From the NCBI RefSeq assembly GCF_009910675.1, contig NZ_RSEJ01000037.1:448-54889 (forward strand): a stretch of DNA of 54,442 nt. The letters are read 5' to 3'. The DNA is from Photobacterium alginatilyticum (GTDB lineage: Bacteria; Pseudomonadota; Gammaproteobacteria; Enterobacterales; Vibrionaceae). A program made the translations under genes and the position numbers. The notes below the pieces were generated by a model that saw only the letters and a list, made by a program, of their open reading frames with translations, was not told the DNA's origin and ran no database searches. This document shows, piece after piece, positions 16,899 through 25,025 of this stretch. Each line of letters starts with the position of its first letter. The first letter of the stretch is position 1.

Positions 16899-16921
16899 AA
16901 GTTGTATCTGATCTGTATCTT
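16899..16921. promoter_or_regulatory. NsrR operator 2 (nsrR side)
   Basis: A second 11-1-11 repeat, AAGTTGTATCT-G-ATCTGTATCTT, with 8 of 11 matches in each half to the NsrR consensus. It starts two bases after operator 1 (centres 25 bp apart) and lies 42 bp before the nsrR start. Weaker than operator 1; its symmetry and placement are the argument for it. Confidence 0.55.
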
Positions 16922-16963
16922 TTAGTCAATAACCAGACTAAAATGGCGGCAGGAGGAGTTATT

Positions 16964-17395
16964 GTGCAGTTAACAAGTTTTACCGATTATGGCCTGCGGG
17001 CCCTGATATACTTGGCAACGTTACCGGAAGGTGAGCTGGCCAGTATCTCTAAAGTGACCGAAATATATAGCGTGTCACGCAACCATATGGTCAAAATCAT
17101 TAATAGATTGGGCCAACTGGGCTATGTCGAAACCGTTCGGGGCAAGAATGGCGGTATTCGCCTGGGTATGCCTGCGGACAAGATAGTTCTCGGCGATGTG
17201 GTGCGTGCGATTGAACCGTTGCAGATCGTCAATTGTAGTGAAGACTTTTGCCACATTACACCGGCATGTCGCCTGAAAGGGATCCTCGATTCCGCGAGGC
17301 TGGCATTTTTGGCCGAGCTTGACAGACATACGCTGGCAAGCCTGATTTCGGATAACCCGCCACTGCGTGTATTGTTGGATCGCCCTGTCGCATAA
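16964..17395 (+). CDS. nsrR: Nitric-oxide-sensing repressor NsrR
   Basis: An Rrf2-family [2Fe-2S]/[4Fe-4S] repressor that loses DNA binding when NO attacks its cluster. An N-terminal winged helix (QLTSFTDYGLRALIYLA, SVSRNHMVKIINRLGQLGYVETVRGKNGGIRLG) is followed by the cluster-binding motif NCSEDFCHITPAC with its three cysteines near residues 91-103. I chose the GTG at 16964 because AGGAGG lies 7 nt upstream and the product starts at the family position. The ATG at 16943 would add seven residues. Probably autoregulated and represses hmp. Confidence 0.95.
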   Translation: MQLTSFTDYGLRALIYLATLPEGELASISKVTEIYSVSRNHMVKIINRLGQLGYVETVRGKNGGIRLGMPADKIVLGDVVRAIEPLQIVNCSEDFCHITPACRLKGILDSARLAFLAELDRHTLASLISDNPPLRVLLDRPVA

Positions 17396-17431
17396 TCGTA
17401 CAGCCAATCAATAACTTCTAAATTTTTCAGT

Positions 17432-17457
17432 GGAGCAAAGAAATTGAACTTTGCTCC
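17432..17457 (+). promoter_or_regulatory. Inverted repeat over a possible ribosome-binding site before rnr
   Basis: A perfect 9-bp stem GGAGCAAAG / CTTTGCTCC around AAATTGAA. The left arm contains GGAG and the loop holds a TTG codon in frame with rnr, 8 nt after GGAG. No T-run follows, so it is not an intrinsic terminator. Confidence 0.5.
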
Positions 17458-17518
17458 CGTCTGTTCACCTATGGCCCGGATATACTATGGTTATATCTTC
17501 GCCAATATGGATCTGCTT

Positions 17519-20053
17519 ATGTCCAAAGGTACTACCGATTTACCGGTCGACCCTTTTCGCGATCGCGAAGCATCAAATTATGAAAACCCAATCCCAAGCC
17601 GTGAGATGCTCCTTGAAGTGATCCGCGGCTTTACTGCTCCTGTTAGCCGTGACCAGCTGTTTGCTGAGTTAAAGCTGGAAGGGGATGATCAGTATGAAGG
17701 GCTGCGTCGCCGTTTACGGGCGATGGAGCGTGACGGCCAGCTTATTTTTACCCGTCGTCAGTGTTATGCCCTGCCAGAGCGCCTTGATCTGATCAAAGGC
17801 CATGTCATTGGTCATCGCGACGGCTTCGGCTTTTTGCGCCCTGAAGGCACCAATGCCAAAGAAGAAGATCTGCTGCTGCCGCATCACCAGATGCGCGGAG
17901 TGATCCACGGTGACTACATTCTTGCCCAGGTGGCTGGCACTGATAAGCGCGGTCGCCGTGAAGGCCGTGTAGTTCGTGTACTTCAGGAGTACTCCGGTCA
18001 GATCGTCGGTCGTTTCTTTATCGAAGACGGTATGGGCTATGTGGTGCCGGATGACTCCCGGATCTCCCAGGATATTGTGATCCCGAATGAGCACCGGATG
18101 GGTGCCCGCATGGGGAATGTCGTGGTGGTCGAGATCAACCAGCGGGCAACCCGTCAGTACAACGCTGTCGGTAAGGTCGTGGAAGTGCTGGGTGAGAACA
18201 TGGCGCCGGGGATGGAGATTGAGATCGCCCTGCGTACCCACGATATTCCTAATGAGTGGCCGGGTGAAGTTGAAAAACAGATCCAGGGGCTATCGGAAGA
18301 AGTACCTGAAGAGGCCAAAAAAGGCCGGGTTGATCTGCGTGATCTGCCGTTGGTGACGATTGATGGCGAAGATGCCCGCGACTTTGATGATGCCGTTTAC
18401 TGTGAGCGCAAGAAGTCTGGCGGCTGGCGTCTGTGGGTCGCAATTGCCGATGTCAGCCACTATGTTCGTCAGGGCTCGGCACTGGACAACGAGGCGGTCA
18501 AGCGCGGCAACTCGGTGTATTTTCCGTCCCAGGTGATCCCGATGTTGCCGGAAGTGCTGTCGAACGGCCTGTGTTCGTTGAACCCGCAGGTTGACCGTCT
18601 GTGTATGGTCTGCGAAATGACTATTTCGGCCAGTGGCAAGCTGTCAGGGTACAAGCATTACGAAGCGGTGATGAACTCCCACGCCCGTCTGACCTATACC
18701 AAGGTGAGTCATATGCTGGAGGGGGACGAGGAGCTGCGTGAGCGCTATGCACCGTTGGTTCCGCACCTTGAAGAGCTGTACAGCATGTACAAAGTGCTGA
18801 AGACCGAGCGTGAATCGCGCGGTGCGATTGAATTTGAAACGGTGGAAACCAAGTTCATTTTCAATGCGGATCGCAAGATTGACCGTATTGTACCGGCAGA
18901 GCGTAATGATGCGCACAAGATCATCGAAGAGTGTATGATCCTGGCCAACATCGCCTCGGCCCGTTTGGTCGAGAAAGCCAAAGAGCCGGCTCTGTACCGG
19001 GTCCATGATGCGCCGGGTGAGGAGCGCCTGATGGGGTTCCGTGATTTCCTCGGTGAGCTGAGCCTGAACTTATCTGGTGGGCTGGAACCGTCGCCACGTG
19101 ACTATGCCGAGCTGGCTTCGCTGATCCAGAATCGTCCGGACAAGGAGCTTATCCAGACCATGCTGCTGCGCTCGATGAAGCAGGCGGTATATCAGGCCGA
19201 TAACATCGGTCACTTTGGTCTGGCCCTGAAGCAGTACGCGCACTTTACCTCGCCAATCCGCCGTTATCCGGACCTTACCTTGCACCGTGCAATCAAATAC
19301 CTGATTGCGAAGCAGGAAGGCAAGAATACCGATCGCTGGACACCGACGGGCGGGTACCATTATTCGTTTGATGATATGGACGTGCTGGGCGAGCAGTGCT
19401 CGATGACCGAGCGCCGGGCCGATGACGCAACCCGCGATGTGGCTGACTGGCTGAAGTGTGAATACATGCAGGATCATGTCGGCGACGAGTTTGACGGTGT
19501 GATAGCGAACGTGACGGGCTTCGGTTTCTTTGTTCGCCTCAATGAGCTGAACATTGACGGCTTGGTGCACATCTCCAACCTGGCCAATGACTACTACCAG
19601 TATGATGCCATCGGCCAGCGCCTGATTGGCGACAGCTCCGGCCAGGTCTACCGCCTGGGTGATACGGTGAAAGTGAAGGTTGCCTCGATTAACCTCAATG
19701 ACCGCCAGATTGACTTCGACATTGTCGGCAGTACCCGCAAGCAGCGCGGTGCCGGTAAAACGGCGAAGAACCGCGAGAAACAACAGCGGATGCGCAAGGC
19801 CGAAGGGCTGCAGCGCCAGAGCATGAAAGTCTACCGGGTTGAAGACGGCGAGGCGCAGCAGGAGCACCGCAGCAAGTCGAAAAAAGAGCGTAGCTCGGTT
19901 CGCCAGAAACTGAAAGCGGGGGCAATCCCGCGTCTTGAGGACGACAAAGCCCCTAAAGGCAAGGCTGACGATAAGAAGAAAGCCAAGAAGAAGTCGACCA
20001 AGAAACGAAAGCAACGAGCTGGAAAAAAAGAACGCGCAGCGAAGAAGAACTAA
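17519..20053 (+). CDS. rnr: Exoribonuclease R (RNase R)
   Basis: A processive 3'-5' exoribonuclease of the RNB family that degrades structured RNA and takes part in ribosome quality control and trans-translation. Order: helix-turn-helix (SREMLLEVIRGF), cold-shock domains (about residues 60-220), RNB domain with DGEDARDFDDAVYC near 290 (the metal-binding aspartates), HFTSPIRRYPDLTLHR, an S1 domain (FDGVIANVTGFGFFVRL) and a Lys-rich tail of about 100 residues. The start is uncertain. ATG 17519 (MSKGTTDLPVDPF) best resembles the family, but no clear ribosome-binding site precedes it. ATG 17507 and TTG 17444 (good GGAG but in the hairpin) remain possible. Confidence 0.93.
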   Translation: MSKGTTDLPVDPFRDREASNYENPIPSREMLLEVIRGFTAPVSRDQLFAELKLEGDDQYEGLRRRLRAMERDGQLIFTRRQCYALPERLDLIKGHVIGHRDGFGFLRPEGTNAKEEDLLLPHHQMRGVIHGDYILAQVAGTDKRGRREGRVVRVLQEYSGQIVGRFFIEDGMGYVVPDDSRISQDIVIPNEHRMGARMGNVVVVEINQRATRQYNAVGKVVEVLGENMAPGMEIEIALRTHDIPNEWPGEVEKQIQGLSEEVPEEAKKGRVDLRDLPLVTIDGEDARDFDDAVYCERKKSGGWRLWVAIADVSHYVRQGSALDNEAVKRGNSVYFPSQVIPMLPEVLSNGLCSLNPQVDRLCMVCEMTISASGKLSGYKHYEAVMNSHARLTYTKVSHMLEGDEELRERYAPLVPHLEELYSMYKVLKTERESRGAIEFETVETKFIFNADRKIDRIVPAERNDAHKIIEECMILANIASARLVEKAKEPALYRVHDAPGEERLMGFRDFLGELSLNLSGGLEPSPRDYAELASLIQNRPDKELIQTMLLRSMKQAVYQADNIGHFGLALKQYAHFTSPIRRYPDLTLHRAIKYLIAKQEGKNTDRWTPTGGYHYSFDDMDVLGEQCSMTERRADDATRDVADWLKCEYMQDHVGDEFDGVIANVTGFGFFVRLNELNIDGLVHISNLANDYYQYDAIGQRLIGDSSGQVYRLGDTVKVKVASINLNDRQIDFDIVGSTRKQRGAGKTAKNREKQQRMRKAEGLQRQSMKVYRVEDGEAQQEHRSKSKKERSSVRQKLKAGAIPRLEDDKAPKGKADDKKKAKKKSTKKRKQRAGKKERAAKKN

Positions 20054-20056
20054 GTA

Positions 20057-20797
20057 ATGAGTAATCAAGTAATTTTCGGCATTCATGCCGTGAAAGCCGT
20101 ATTGGCTTCCGATCCGTCACGCTTTATCGAAGTGTTTGTGCTGAAAGGGCGCCAGGACGATCGTCTGATGCCAGTATTGAATGAGCTGCAGATGCTGGGT
20201 ATTACCATGCAGCAGGCTGGCCGCAAGGCGATGGATGATAAAGTGAAAGGCGCCTCCCACCAGGGTATTATTGCGCGCGTCAAGCCGGGCAAGCAGTACA
20301 ACGAGAATGATCTCGACGATCTGCTGGCTGGCAAAGAGAACCCATTGTTGTTGGTATTGGACGGTGTGACGGACCCGCACAACCTGGGCGCCTGTCTTCG
20401 CAATGCAGATGCGGCCGGTGCCGTGGCTGTGGTTGTCCCTAAAGACCGCTCGGCACAACTGAATGCAACGGCCAGCAAGGTGGCCTGTGGGGCCGCTGAA
20501 GTGATGCCATTGGTCCGCGTAACCAACCTGGCTCGCTCGCTGCGCACATTGCAGGAGAAAGGAGTCTGGGTGGTTGGCACGGCAGGAGAGGCGACGCACG
20601 ATATCTATCATAGCAAGCTGACCGGCCCGCTGGCGATTGTCATGGGGGCCGAGGGTGAGGGTATGCGCCGTCTGACCCGCGAGACTTGTGACGACCTGAT
20701 CAAAATTCCGATGGCGGGCTCGGTGTCGAGCCTGAATGTCTCGGTAGCCACTGGTATCTGCCTGTTTGAAGCGGTTCGCCAGCGGCAGGACGCTTAA
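20057..20797 (+). CDS. rlmB: 23S rRNA (Gm2251) 2'-O-methyltransferase RlmB
   Basis: A SpoU-family (SPOUT knot) methyltransferase. The N-terminal substrate-binding domain (IFGIHAVKAVLASDPSRFIEVFVLKG) is followed by the knotted catalytic domain with motif 1 DPHNLGACLRNADAAGA, motif 2 GAEGEGMRRLTRETCD and motif 3 MAGSVSSLNVSVATGICLFEAVRQ. 246 residues. It starts 3 nt after rnr and is certainly in the same operon, as in E. coli. Confidence 0.96.
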   Translation: MSNQVIFGIHAVKAVLASDPSRFIEVFVLKGRQDDRLMPVLNELQMLGITMQQAGRKAMDDKVKGASHQGIIARVKPGKQYNENDLDDLLAGKENPLLLVLDGVTDPHNLGACLRNADAAGAVAVVVPKDRSAQLNATASKVACGAAEVMPLVRVTNLARSLRTLQEKGVWVVGTAGEATHDIYHSKLTGPLAIVMGAEGEGMRRLTRETCDDLIKIPMAGSVSSLNVSVATGICLFEAVRQRQDA

Positions 20798-20836
20798 AAG
20801 CCGATACTGGGAAAGCAGAATCTAGGTTCTAGGGAG

Positions 20837-20873
20837 AGCAGGAACGGAGCAATGGCTGTGTTCCTGCTTTTTT
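20837..20873 (+). terminator. rnr-rlmB terminator
   Basis: AGCAGGAAC / GTTCCTGCT stem with a 14-nt loop, followed by a T-run, 40 nt after the rlmB stop. Confidence 0.88.
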
Positions 20874-20898
20874 ATTCCCGCCAAACCATAAAATTAGC

Positions 20899-20927
20899 TT
20901 GCTTAGATTGTCCATTCTCTGTACTAT
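20899..20927 (+). promoter_or_regulatory. Promoter of the rpsF operon
   Basis: TTGCTT (-35), 17-nt spacer, TACTAT (-10). It gives a leader of about 90 nt before rpsF. Confidence 0.6.
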
Positions 20928-20941
20928 TCTGCCTCCAAATT

Positions 20942-20984
20942 CTCGGTTCTTTTTTTAGTTCCTTGCTTCTCCTGGATGACCGAG
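20942..20984 (+). promoter_or_regulatory. Candidate S6:S18 autoregulatory leader structure
   Basis: CTCGGT (20942-20947) can pair with ACCGAG (20979-20984), enclosing a U-rich and a smaller paired region about 40 nt before the rpsF ATG. A published S6:S18-binding motif lies in rpsF leaders of many bacteria and contains a conserved CCG box. A CCG lies in the right arm here, but I cannot confirm the full motif by eye. Confidence 0.4.
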
Positions 20985-21022
20985 CCAAATAGAGAAGCTG
21001 ATTAATCCGTAAGGAGCAACCA

Positions 21023-21421
21023 ATGCGTCATTACGAAATCGTATTCATGGTGCACCCTGATCAGAGCGAGCAGGTTGCTGGCATGATCGAGCGTTACACT
21101 GCTGCTATCAAAGATTCTGGCGGTCAGATCCACCGTCTAGAAGATTGGGGTCGTCGTCAGATGGCTTACCCAATCAACAAACTGCACAAAGCACACTACG
21201 TTCTAATGAACGTTGAAGCTGAGCAGTCTGTTATTGACGAGCTGGAATCAACTTTCCGTTTCAACGATGCAGTGATCCGTAACATGATCATGCGTACTAA
21301 AGGCGCTATCACTGAGCCATCTCCAATGATGAAGGCTAAAGAAGAGCGTGCCCCACGTCGTGAAGAGCGTGCAGAGCAGCCAGCTCCAGCACAGTCTGAA
21401 GGCGAAGCAGCAGCTGAGTAA
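21023..21421 (+). CDS. rpsF: 30S ribosomal protein S6
   Basis: Binds the platform of the 30S subunit as a heterodimer with S18. MRHYEIVFMVHPDQSEQVAGMIERY and LEDWGRRQMAYPINKLHKAHYVLMNVEA are typical. The C-terminal tail after residue 100 is acidic and Ala/Glu-rich (REERAEQPAPAQSEGEAAAE); in E. coli such a tail receives added glutamates. Strong ribosome-binding site (TAAGGAG) and highly biased codons. First gene of rpsF-priB-rpsR-rplI. Confidence 0.98.
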   Translation: MRHYEIVFMVHPDQSEQVAGMIERYTAAIKDSGGQIHRLEDWGRRQMAYPINKLHKAHYVLMNVEAEQSVIDELESTFRFNDAVIRNMIMRTKGAITEPSPMMKAKEERAPRREERAEQPAPAQSEGEAAAE

Positions 21422-21428
21422 TTTGTAA

Positions 21429-21731
21429 ATGACCAATCGTCTGGAGTTATCTGGCGTTATCGCCAAAGACCCCAAACGAAGCAAGTCCCTGGCGGGAATT
21501 CCTCATTGTCACTTTGTGCTTGAGCATCGTTCCTACCAGCGGGAAGCTGATTTACCCCGTCAAGTGTACTGTTACATTAACGTGGTCGTCAGCGGGCAAG
21601 GTCAGCAAACACTCACTCAAGATTTAGCTGTCGGCAGTCACATTAAGGTAGGGGGCTTTGTCTCTTATCAAACCGGCCGAAATGGCATTGGTAAATTAGT
21701 GTTACATGCCGATCACATTGAAAAAATTTAG
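21429..21731 (+). CDS. priB: Primosomal replication protein N, PriB
   Basis: A single-stranded-DNA-binding OB-fold protein that links PriA to DnaT during restart of collapsed forks. 100 residues: MTNRLELSGVIAKDPKRSKSL, GIPHCHFVLEHRSYQ and VVVSGQGQQTLT follow E. coli PriB closely. It lies between rpsF and rpsR, its standard place in Enterobacterales and Vibrionales. Confidence 0.95.
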   Translation: MTNRLELSGVIAKDPKRSKSLAGIPHCHFVLEHRSYQREADLPRQVYCYINVVVSGQGQQTLTQDLAVGSHIKVGGFVSYQTGRNGIGKLVLHADHIEKI

Positions 21732-21747
21732 TTCAGGAGATAAGCCC

Positions 21748-21975
21748 ATGGCACGTTTCTTCCGTCGTCGTAAATTCTGCCGTTTCACTGCAGAAGGCGT
21801 ACAAGAGATTGACTACAAAGACGTAGCAACTCTAAAAAACTACATCACTGAAGCTGGTAAAATCGTACCAAGCCGTATCACTGGTACTCGCGCTAAATAC
21901 CAGCGTCAGCTAGCTCGCGCTATCAAGCGTTCTCGTTACCTAGCACTTCTACCATACACTGACAAGCATCAGTAA
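21748..21975 (+). CDS. rpsR: 30S ribosomal protein S18
   Basis: 75 residues, MARFFRRRKFCRFTAEGVQEIDYKDV to RAIKRSRYLALLPYTDKHQ, the complete S18 family sequence with its single N-terminal Cys. The ATG at 21748 follows AGGAG with normal spacing. An in-frame ATG at 21706 lies inside priB and is not the start. Confidence 0.98.
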   Translation: MARFFRRRKFCRFTAEGVQEIDYKDVATLKNYITEAGKIVPSRITGTRAKYQRQLARAIKRSRYLALLPYTDKHQ

Positions 21976-22012
21976 TCGGTAGCGGTTTAATTAAGTTTAA
22001 GAGGACAAGATA

Positions 22013-22465
22013 ATGCAAGTTATTCTACTTGATAAAATCGGTAACCTAGGTGGCCTTGGCGATCAGGTTAACGTTAAAGCGGGTTTTGCTCGTAACTTCC
22101 TTATCCCACAGGGTAAAGCTGTTATGGCAACTAAAGCTAACGTTGAAATGTTTGAAGCTCGTCGTGCTGAGCTAGAAGCAAAAGTTGCTGAGCAACTATC
22201 TGCTGCTGAAGCGCGTGCTGAAAAACTAAACGCTCTAGAAGCTGTAGAAATCGCTTCTAAAGCGGGTGACGAAGGTAAACTATTCGGTTCTATCGGTACT
22301 CGTGACATCGCTGATGCTGTAACTGCAGCTGGCGTTGAAGTAGTGAAGAGCGAAGTTCGTCTACCTGAAGGCGCACTACGTACTACTGGCGAATTCGAGA
22401 TCAGCATCCAGCTGCACTCTGATGTATTCGCAACTATCAACCTAAACGTTGTTGCTGCAGAGTAA
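22013..22465 (+). CDS. rplI: 50S ribosomal protein L9
   Basis: A two-domain protein joined by a long helix, bound near the L1 stalk. N-domain MQVILLDKIGNLGGLGDQVNVKAGFARNFLIPQGKAVMAT, connecting helix about residues 40-75 and C-domain SKAGDEGKLFGSIGTRDIADAV. 150 residues, complete. Last gene of the operon, followed by a terminator. Confidence 0.98.
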   Translation: MQVILLDKIGNLGGLGDQVNVKAGFARNFLIPQGKAVMATKANVEMFEARRAELEAKVAEQLSAAEARAEKLNALEAVEIASKAGDEGKLFGSIGTRDIADAVTAAGVEVVKSEVRLPEGALRTTGEFEISIQLHSDVFATINLNVVAAE

Positions 22466-22484
22466 TAGCTTTTAGTGTTGCTAG

Positions 22485-22513
22485 AAAAAACCAGCCTCCG
22501 GGCTGGTTTTTTT
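22485..22513 (+). terminator. rplI operon terminator, bidirectional
   Basis: AAACCAGCC / GGCTGGTTT flanked by A-runs and T-runs on both sides, so it can serve rplI on the plus strand and the convergent DUF481 gene on the minus strand. Confidence 0.92.
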
Positions 22514-22560
22514 GTATCTGGAATCTGACAAAATGCAGTGTTACCGGCAGGATGGCATTG

Positions 22561-23331
22561 TTAGATCTTGAACAGCAGGTTGATTGTCATCGTCGAGTCT
22601 CGCTTTTCCAGCCCGTCCGGTACCCAGCTGTTGACCTTCTGGGTATTGCTGAACTTGATTGCGATGTGGTCGGTGATTGAGCTGGTCAGGTCAATCTCAG
22701 TTTCCAGGGTACTGTTACTGTTACCGGCTACACCGGTAAAGCGGGCATTGAGCTCGACGGTCTTCGAAGGCTTCCAGGTAAACTTGGCACTTCCCCGCAG
22801 GATCAGCTCATCGACTGTTTCCGGTACGATGATGTCATCATCGTCAATTTCATCAATATTCGGTTCCTGGTGGCGATAGCCCGGACCGGCTTCGACTTCC
22901 ATCTGGAAGGTTTCCAGCCGCAGCAATTGATAACCGAGACCGGTAGCCAGGGTAAAGTCGGTAAAGTACGGACCGTACCTGTCGTCAACATAGTTGGCGT
23001 TTCCCAGCACATAGGTACGCTCGTTAATCTTCACGTCACTCTGTAGCTCAATCTGGCCCTTGCGTTTGTCTTCCTCGCCGTCTTTTTCCGCCAGCAGGTA
23101 CTTGGCTTCGGCCGTCTGGCGATACTGGTTTTTCACATAGGTCAGTTCGACCCGGGTGTTGAGCGATTCCGAGTCAGAGTTCCCCCCGAGAGACTGGTAG
23201 CCGAGTTCTAGCTCGCTGGACCAGGGGGGCGGGATCTGGGTTGGCTTGTCATCGTCGGCATAGGCGGGGGTATTGGCAAGCAGTAATAAGGCCAGTAAAT
23301 ATCTTGCCAAGAGTGTCCTCCTTAGGGACAT
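22561..23331 (-). CDS. DUF481 (YdiY-like) outer-membrane protein
   Basis: 256 residues with a signal peptide (LLARYLLALLLLANTPAYA) and alternating beta-strand pattern to the end. WSSELELGYQSLGGNSDSESLNTRVELTYVKNQYR and the C-terminal strand DSTMTINLLFKI are typical of the DUF481 putative salt-induced outer-membrane family. The molecular function is unknown. A stretch of acidic residues, DEIDDDDIIVPE (about 158-170), looks like an extracellular loop. Convergent with rplI, divergent from dnaB. Confidence 0.8.
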   Translation of the reverse strand: MSLRRTLLARYLLALLLLANTPAYADDDKPTQIPPPWSSELELGYQSLGGNSDSESLNTRVELTYVKNQYRQTAEAKYLLAEKDGEEDKRKGQIELQSDVKINERTYVLGNANYVDDRYGPYFTDFTLATGLGYQLLRLETFQMEVEAGPGYRHQEPNIDEIDDDDIIVPETVDELILRGSAKFTWKPSKTVELNARFTGVAGNSNSTLETEIDLTSSITDHIAIKFSNTQKVNSWVPDGLEKRDSTMTINLLFKI

Positions 23332-23515
23332 GAATAAGCGAAAAATGGAACCGGGCTACAAAGTTTACCTGAACTATGTCAGCTTTTGGTCAAGAATCAT
23401 GGCAATTCTCGATATCGAGCTGAAATAAGCGGCATAATCTTCCAGGGAGCAGCAAGCTTGTCAGTTAATGTGTTTTTCCCCACTATATTGATACATAGAC
23501 CTCGCATGAATAAGG

Positions 23516-23521
23516 TATAAT
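23516..23521 (+). promoter_or_regulatory. Possible -10 hexamer for dnaB
   Basis: A perfect TATAAT 34 bp before the dnaB ATG. No good -35 is visible at 16-18 bp, so the assignment is tentative. The rest of 23332-23515 shows nothing else I can identify. Confidence 0.45.
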
Positions 23522-23555
23522 CCCCGGCCTAGTTTCCGGTAAGCACGCAGTTCCT

Positions 23556-24953
23556 ATGGCAGAGAAAAGTAAACCGTATAAACCCAAAGATTCCCAGATG
23601 GACGCAATCAAAATGCCTCCTCACTCTCTGGAAGCCGAGCAATCCGTCCTGGGTGGCTTGATGCTGGACAACGAGAAGTGGGATACCGTGGCTGAGAAAG
23701 TGGTCCCCAAAGACTTCTACAGCCGCCCTCATCGGATTATTTTTGAAGGTGTTTCGGTTTTACTTGAAGGTGGTCAGCCTCTGGATCTGATCACTCTCTC
23801 TGAGCAGCTCGAGCGTTCCGATCAGCTGGAGGATGTCGGCGGCTTTGCCTACTTGGCGGAGCTGGCCAAAAATACCCCGTCAGCGGCAAACATCTCGGCC
23901 TACGCGGAGATTGTGCGTGAGCGGGCGCTGGTTCGCGATATGATCGGGGTGGCCAATGAGATTGCCGATGCCGGTTATGATCCGCAGGGACGAACCAGTG
24001 AAGACCTGCTCGATATGGCAGAGAGCAAAGTATTTGCGATTGCCGAGCAGCGAACCAATGAAAATGAAGGCCCGCAGAATGTCGATACGATTCTGGAGAA
24101 AACCCTGGAGCGTATTGAGCTGCTGTACCAGACTCCTCAGGACGGGGTAACCGGTGTCTCGACTGGCTTTAGCGATCTGAACAAGAAAACAGCCGGCTTG
24201 CAGGGCTCTGATTTGATTATCGTGGCGGCGCGTCCGTCGATGGGTAAAACCACCTTTGCGATGAACCTGTGTGAAAATGCAGCCATGGAGCAGGAAAAGC
24301 CGGTACTGATTTTCTCGCTGGAGATGCCCGCCGAACAGATCATGATGCGTATGCTGGCTTCCCTGTCTCGGGTCGATCAGACCAAGATCCGTACCGGTCA
24401 GCTGGATGACGAGGACTGGGCGCGGATTTCATCGACGATGGGTATTCTGATGGAAAAGAAGAATATGTTCATCGATGATAGCTCGGGCCTGACCCCGACG
24501 GAGGTACGTTCCCGTGCCCGTCGTATTGCTCGTGACAGCGGTGGCTTGAGCATGATCATGATTGACTACCTTCAGTTGATGCGAGTACCTGCCCTGCAGG
24601 ATAACCGTACCCTGGAGATTGCCGAGATTTCACGCTCCCTTAAAGCATTGGCGAAAGAGCTGAATGTTCCTGTCGTGGCGCTGTCGCAGCTGAACCGCTC
24701 GTTGGAGCAACGTGCTGACAAACGCCCGGTAAACTCAGACTTGCGTGAATCGGGAGCCATCGAGCAGGATGCCGACTTGATCATGTTTATCTACCGTGAT
24801 GAGGTTTACCACGAAGACAGTGCCCTGAAAGGAATTGCCGAGATCATTATCGGTAAGCAGCGTAACGGTCCTATTGGCTCGGTGCGTCTGACCTTCCAGG
24901 GACAGTTCTCTCGATTTGATAACTATGCCGGCCCGGCTTTCGACGAAGAGTAA
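23556..24953 (+). CDS. dnaB: Replicative DNA helicase DnaB
   Basis: Hexameric 5'-3' helicase of the replication fork. N-terminal DnaB_N domain (MPPHSLEAEQSVLGGLMLDN, about residues 20-125), linker helix, then the RecA-like domain: Walker A ARPSMGKTTFAMNL near 230, SLEMPAEQIMMRML, Walker B MIMIDYLQLM near 335 and the arginine-finger region DLRESGAIEQDADLI. 465 residues. No intein is present. Followed by alr, as in E. coli and Vibrio. Confidence 0.98.
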   Translation: MAEKSKPYKPKDSQMDAIKMPPHSLEAEQSVLGGLMLDNEKWDTVAEKVVPKDFYSRPHRIIFEGVSVLLEGGQPLDLITLSEQLERSDQLEDVGGFAYLAELAKNTPSAANISAYAEIVRERALVRDMIGVANEIADAGYDPQGRTSEDLLDMAESKVFAIAEQRTNENEGPQNVDTILEKTLERIELLYQTPQDGVTGVSTGFSDLNKKTAGLQGSDLIIVAARPSMGKTTFAMNLCENAAMEQEKPVLIFSLEMPAEQIMMRMLASLSRVDQTKIRTGQLDDEDWARISSTMGILMEKKNMFIDDSSGLTPTEVRSRARRIARDSGGLSMIMIDYLQLMRVPALQDNRTLEIAEISRSLKALAKELNVPVVALSQLNRSLEQRADKRPVNSDLRESGAIEQDADLIMFIYRDEVYHEDSALKGIAEIIIGKQRNGPIGSVRLTFQGQFSRFDNYAGPAFDEE

Positions 24954-25025
24954 GCGGACGGATTTTCTTGATGACTTGGCGCCGGCTTGCCGGCCCAGGC
25001 CGGATTCATTGATGTAGGATTTTTA

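Noticed and set aside
19070..20086. 338-codon minus-strand frame across the end of rnr and start of rlmB
   Set aside because: It is antisense to two recognised genes. The Leu/Phe-rich product mirrors the Lys/Glu-rich RNase R tail.
24987..25025. Longer start for alr at 24987
   Set aside because: The extra 13 residues lack similarity to alanine racemases. ATG 25026 gives the standard N-terminus.
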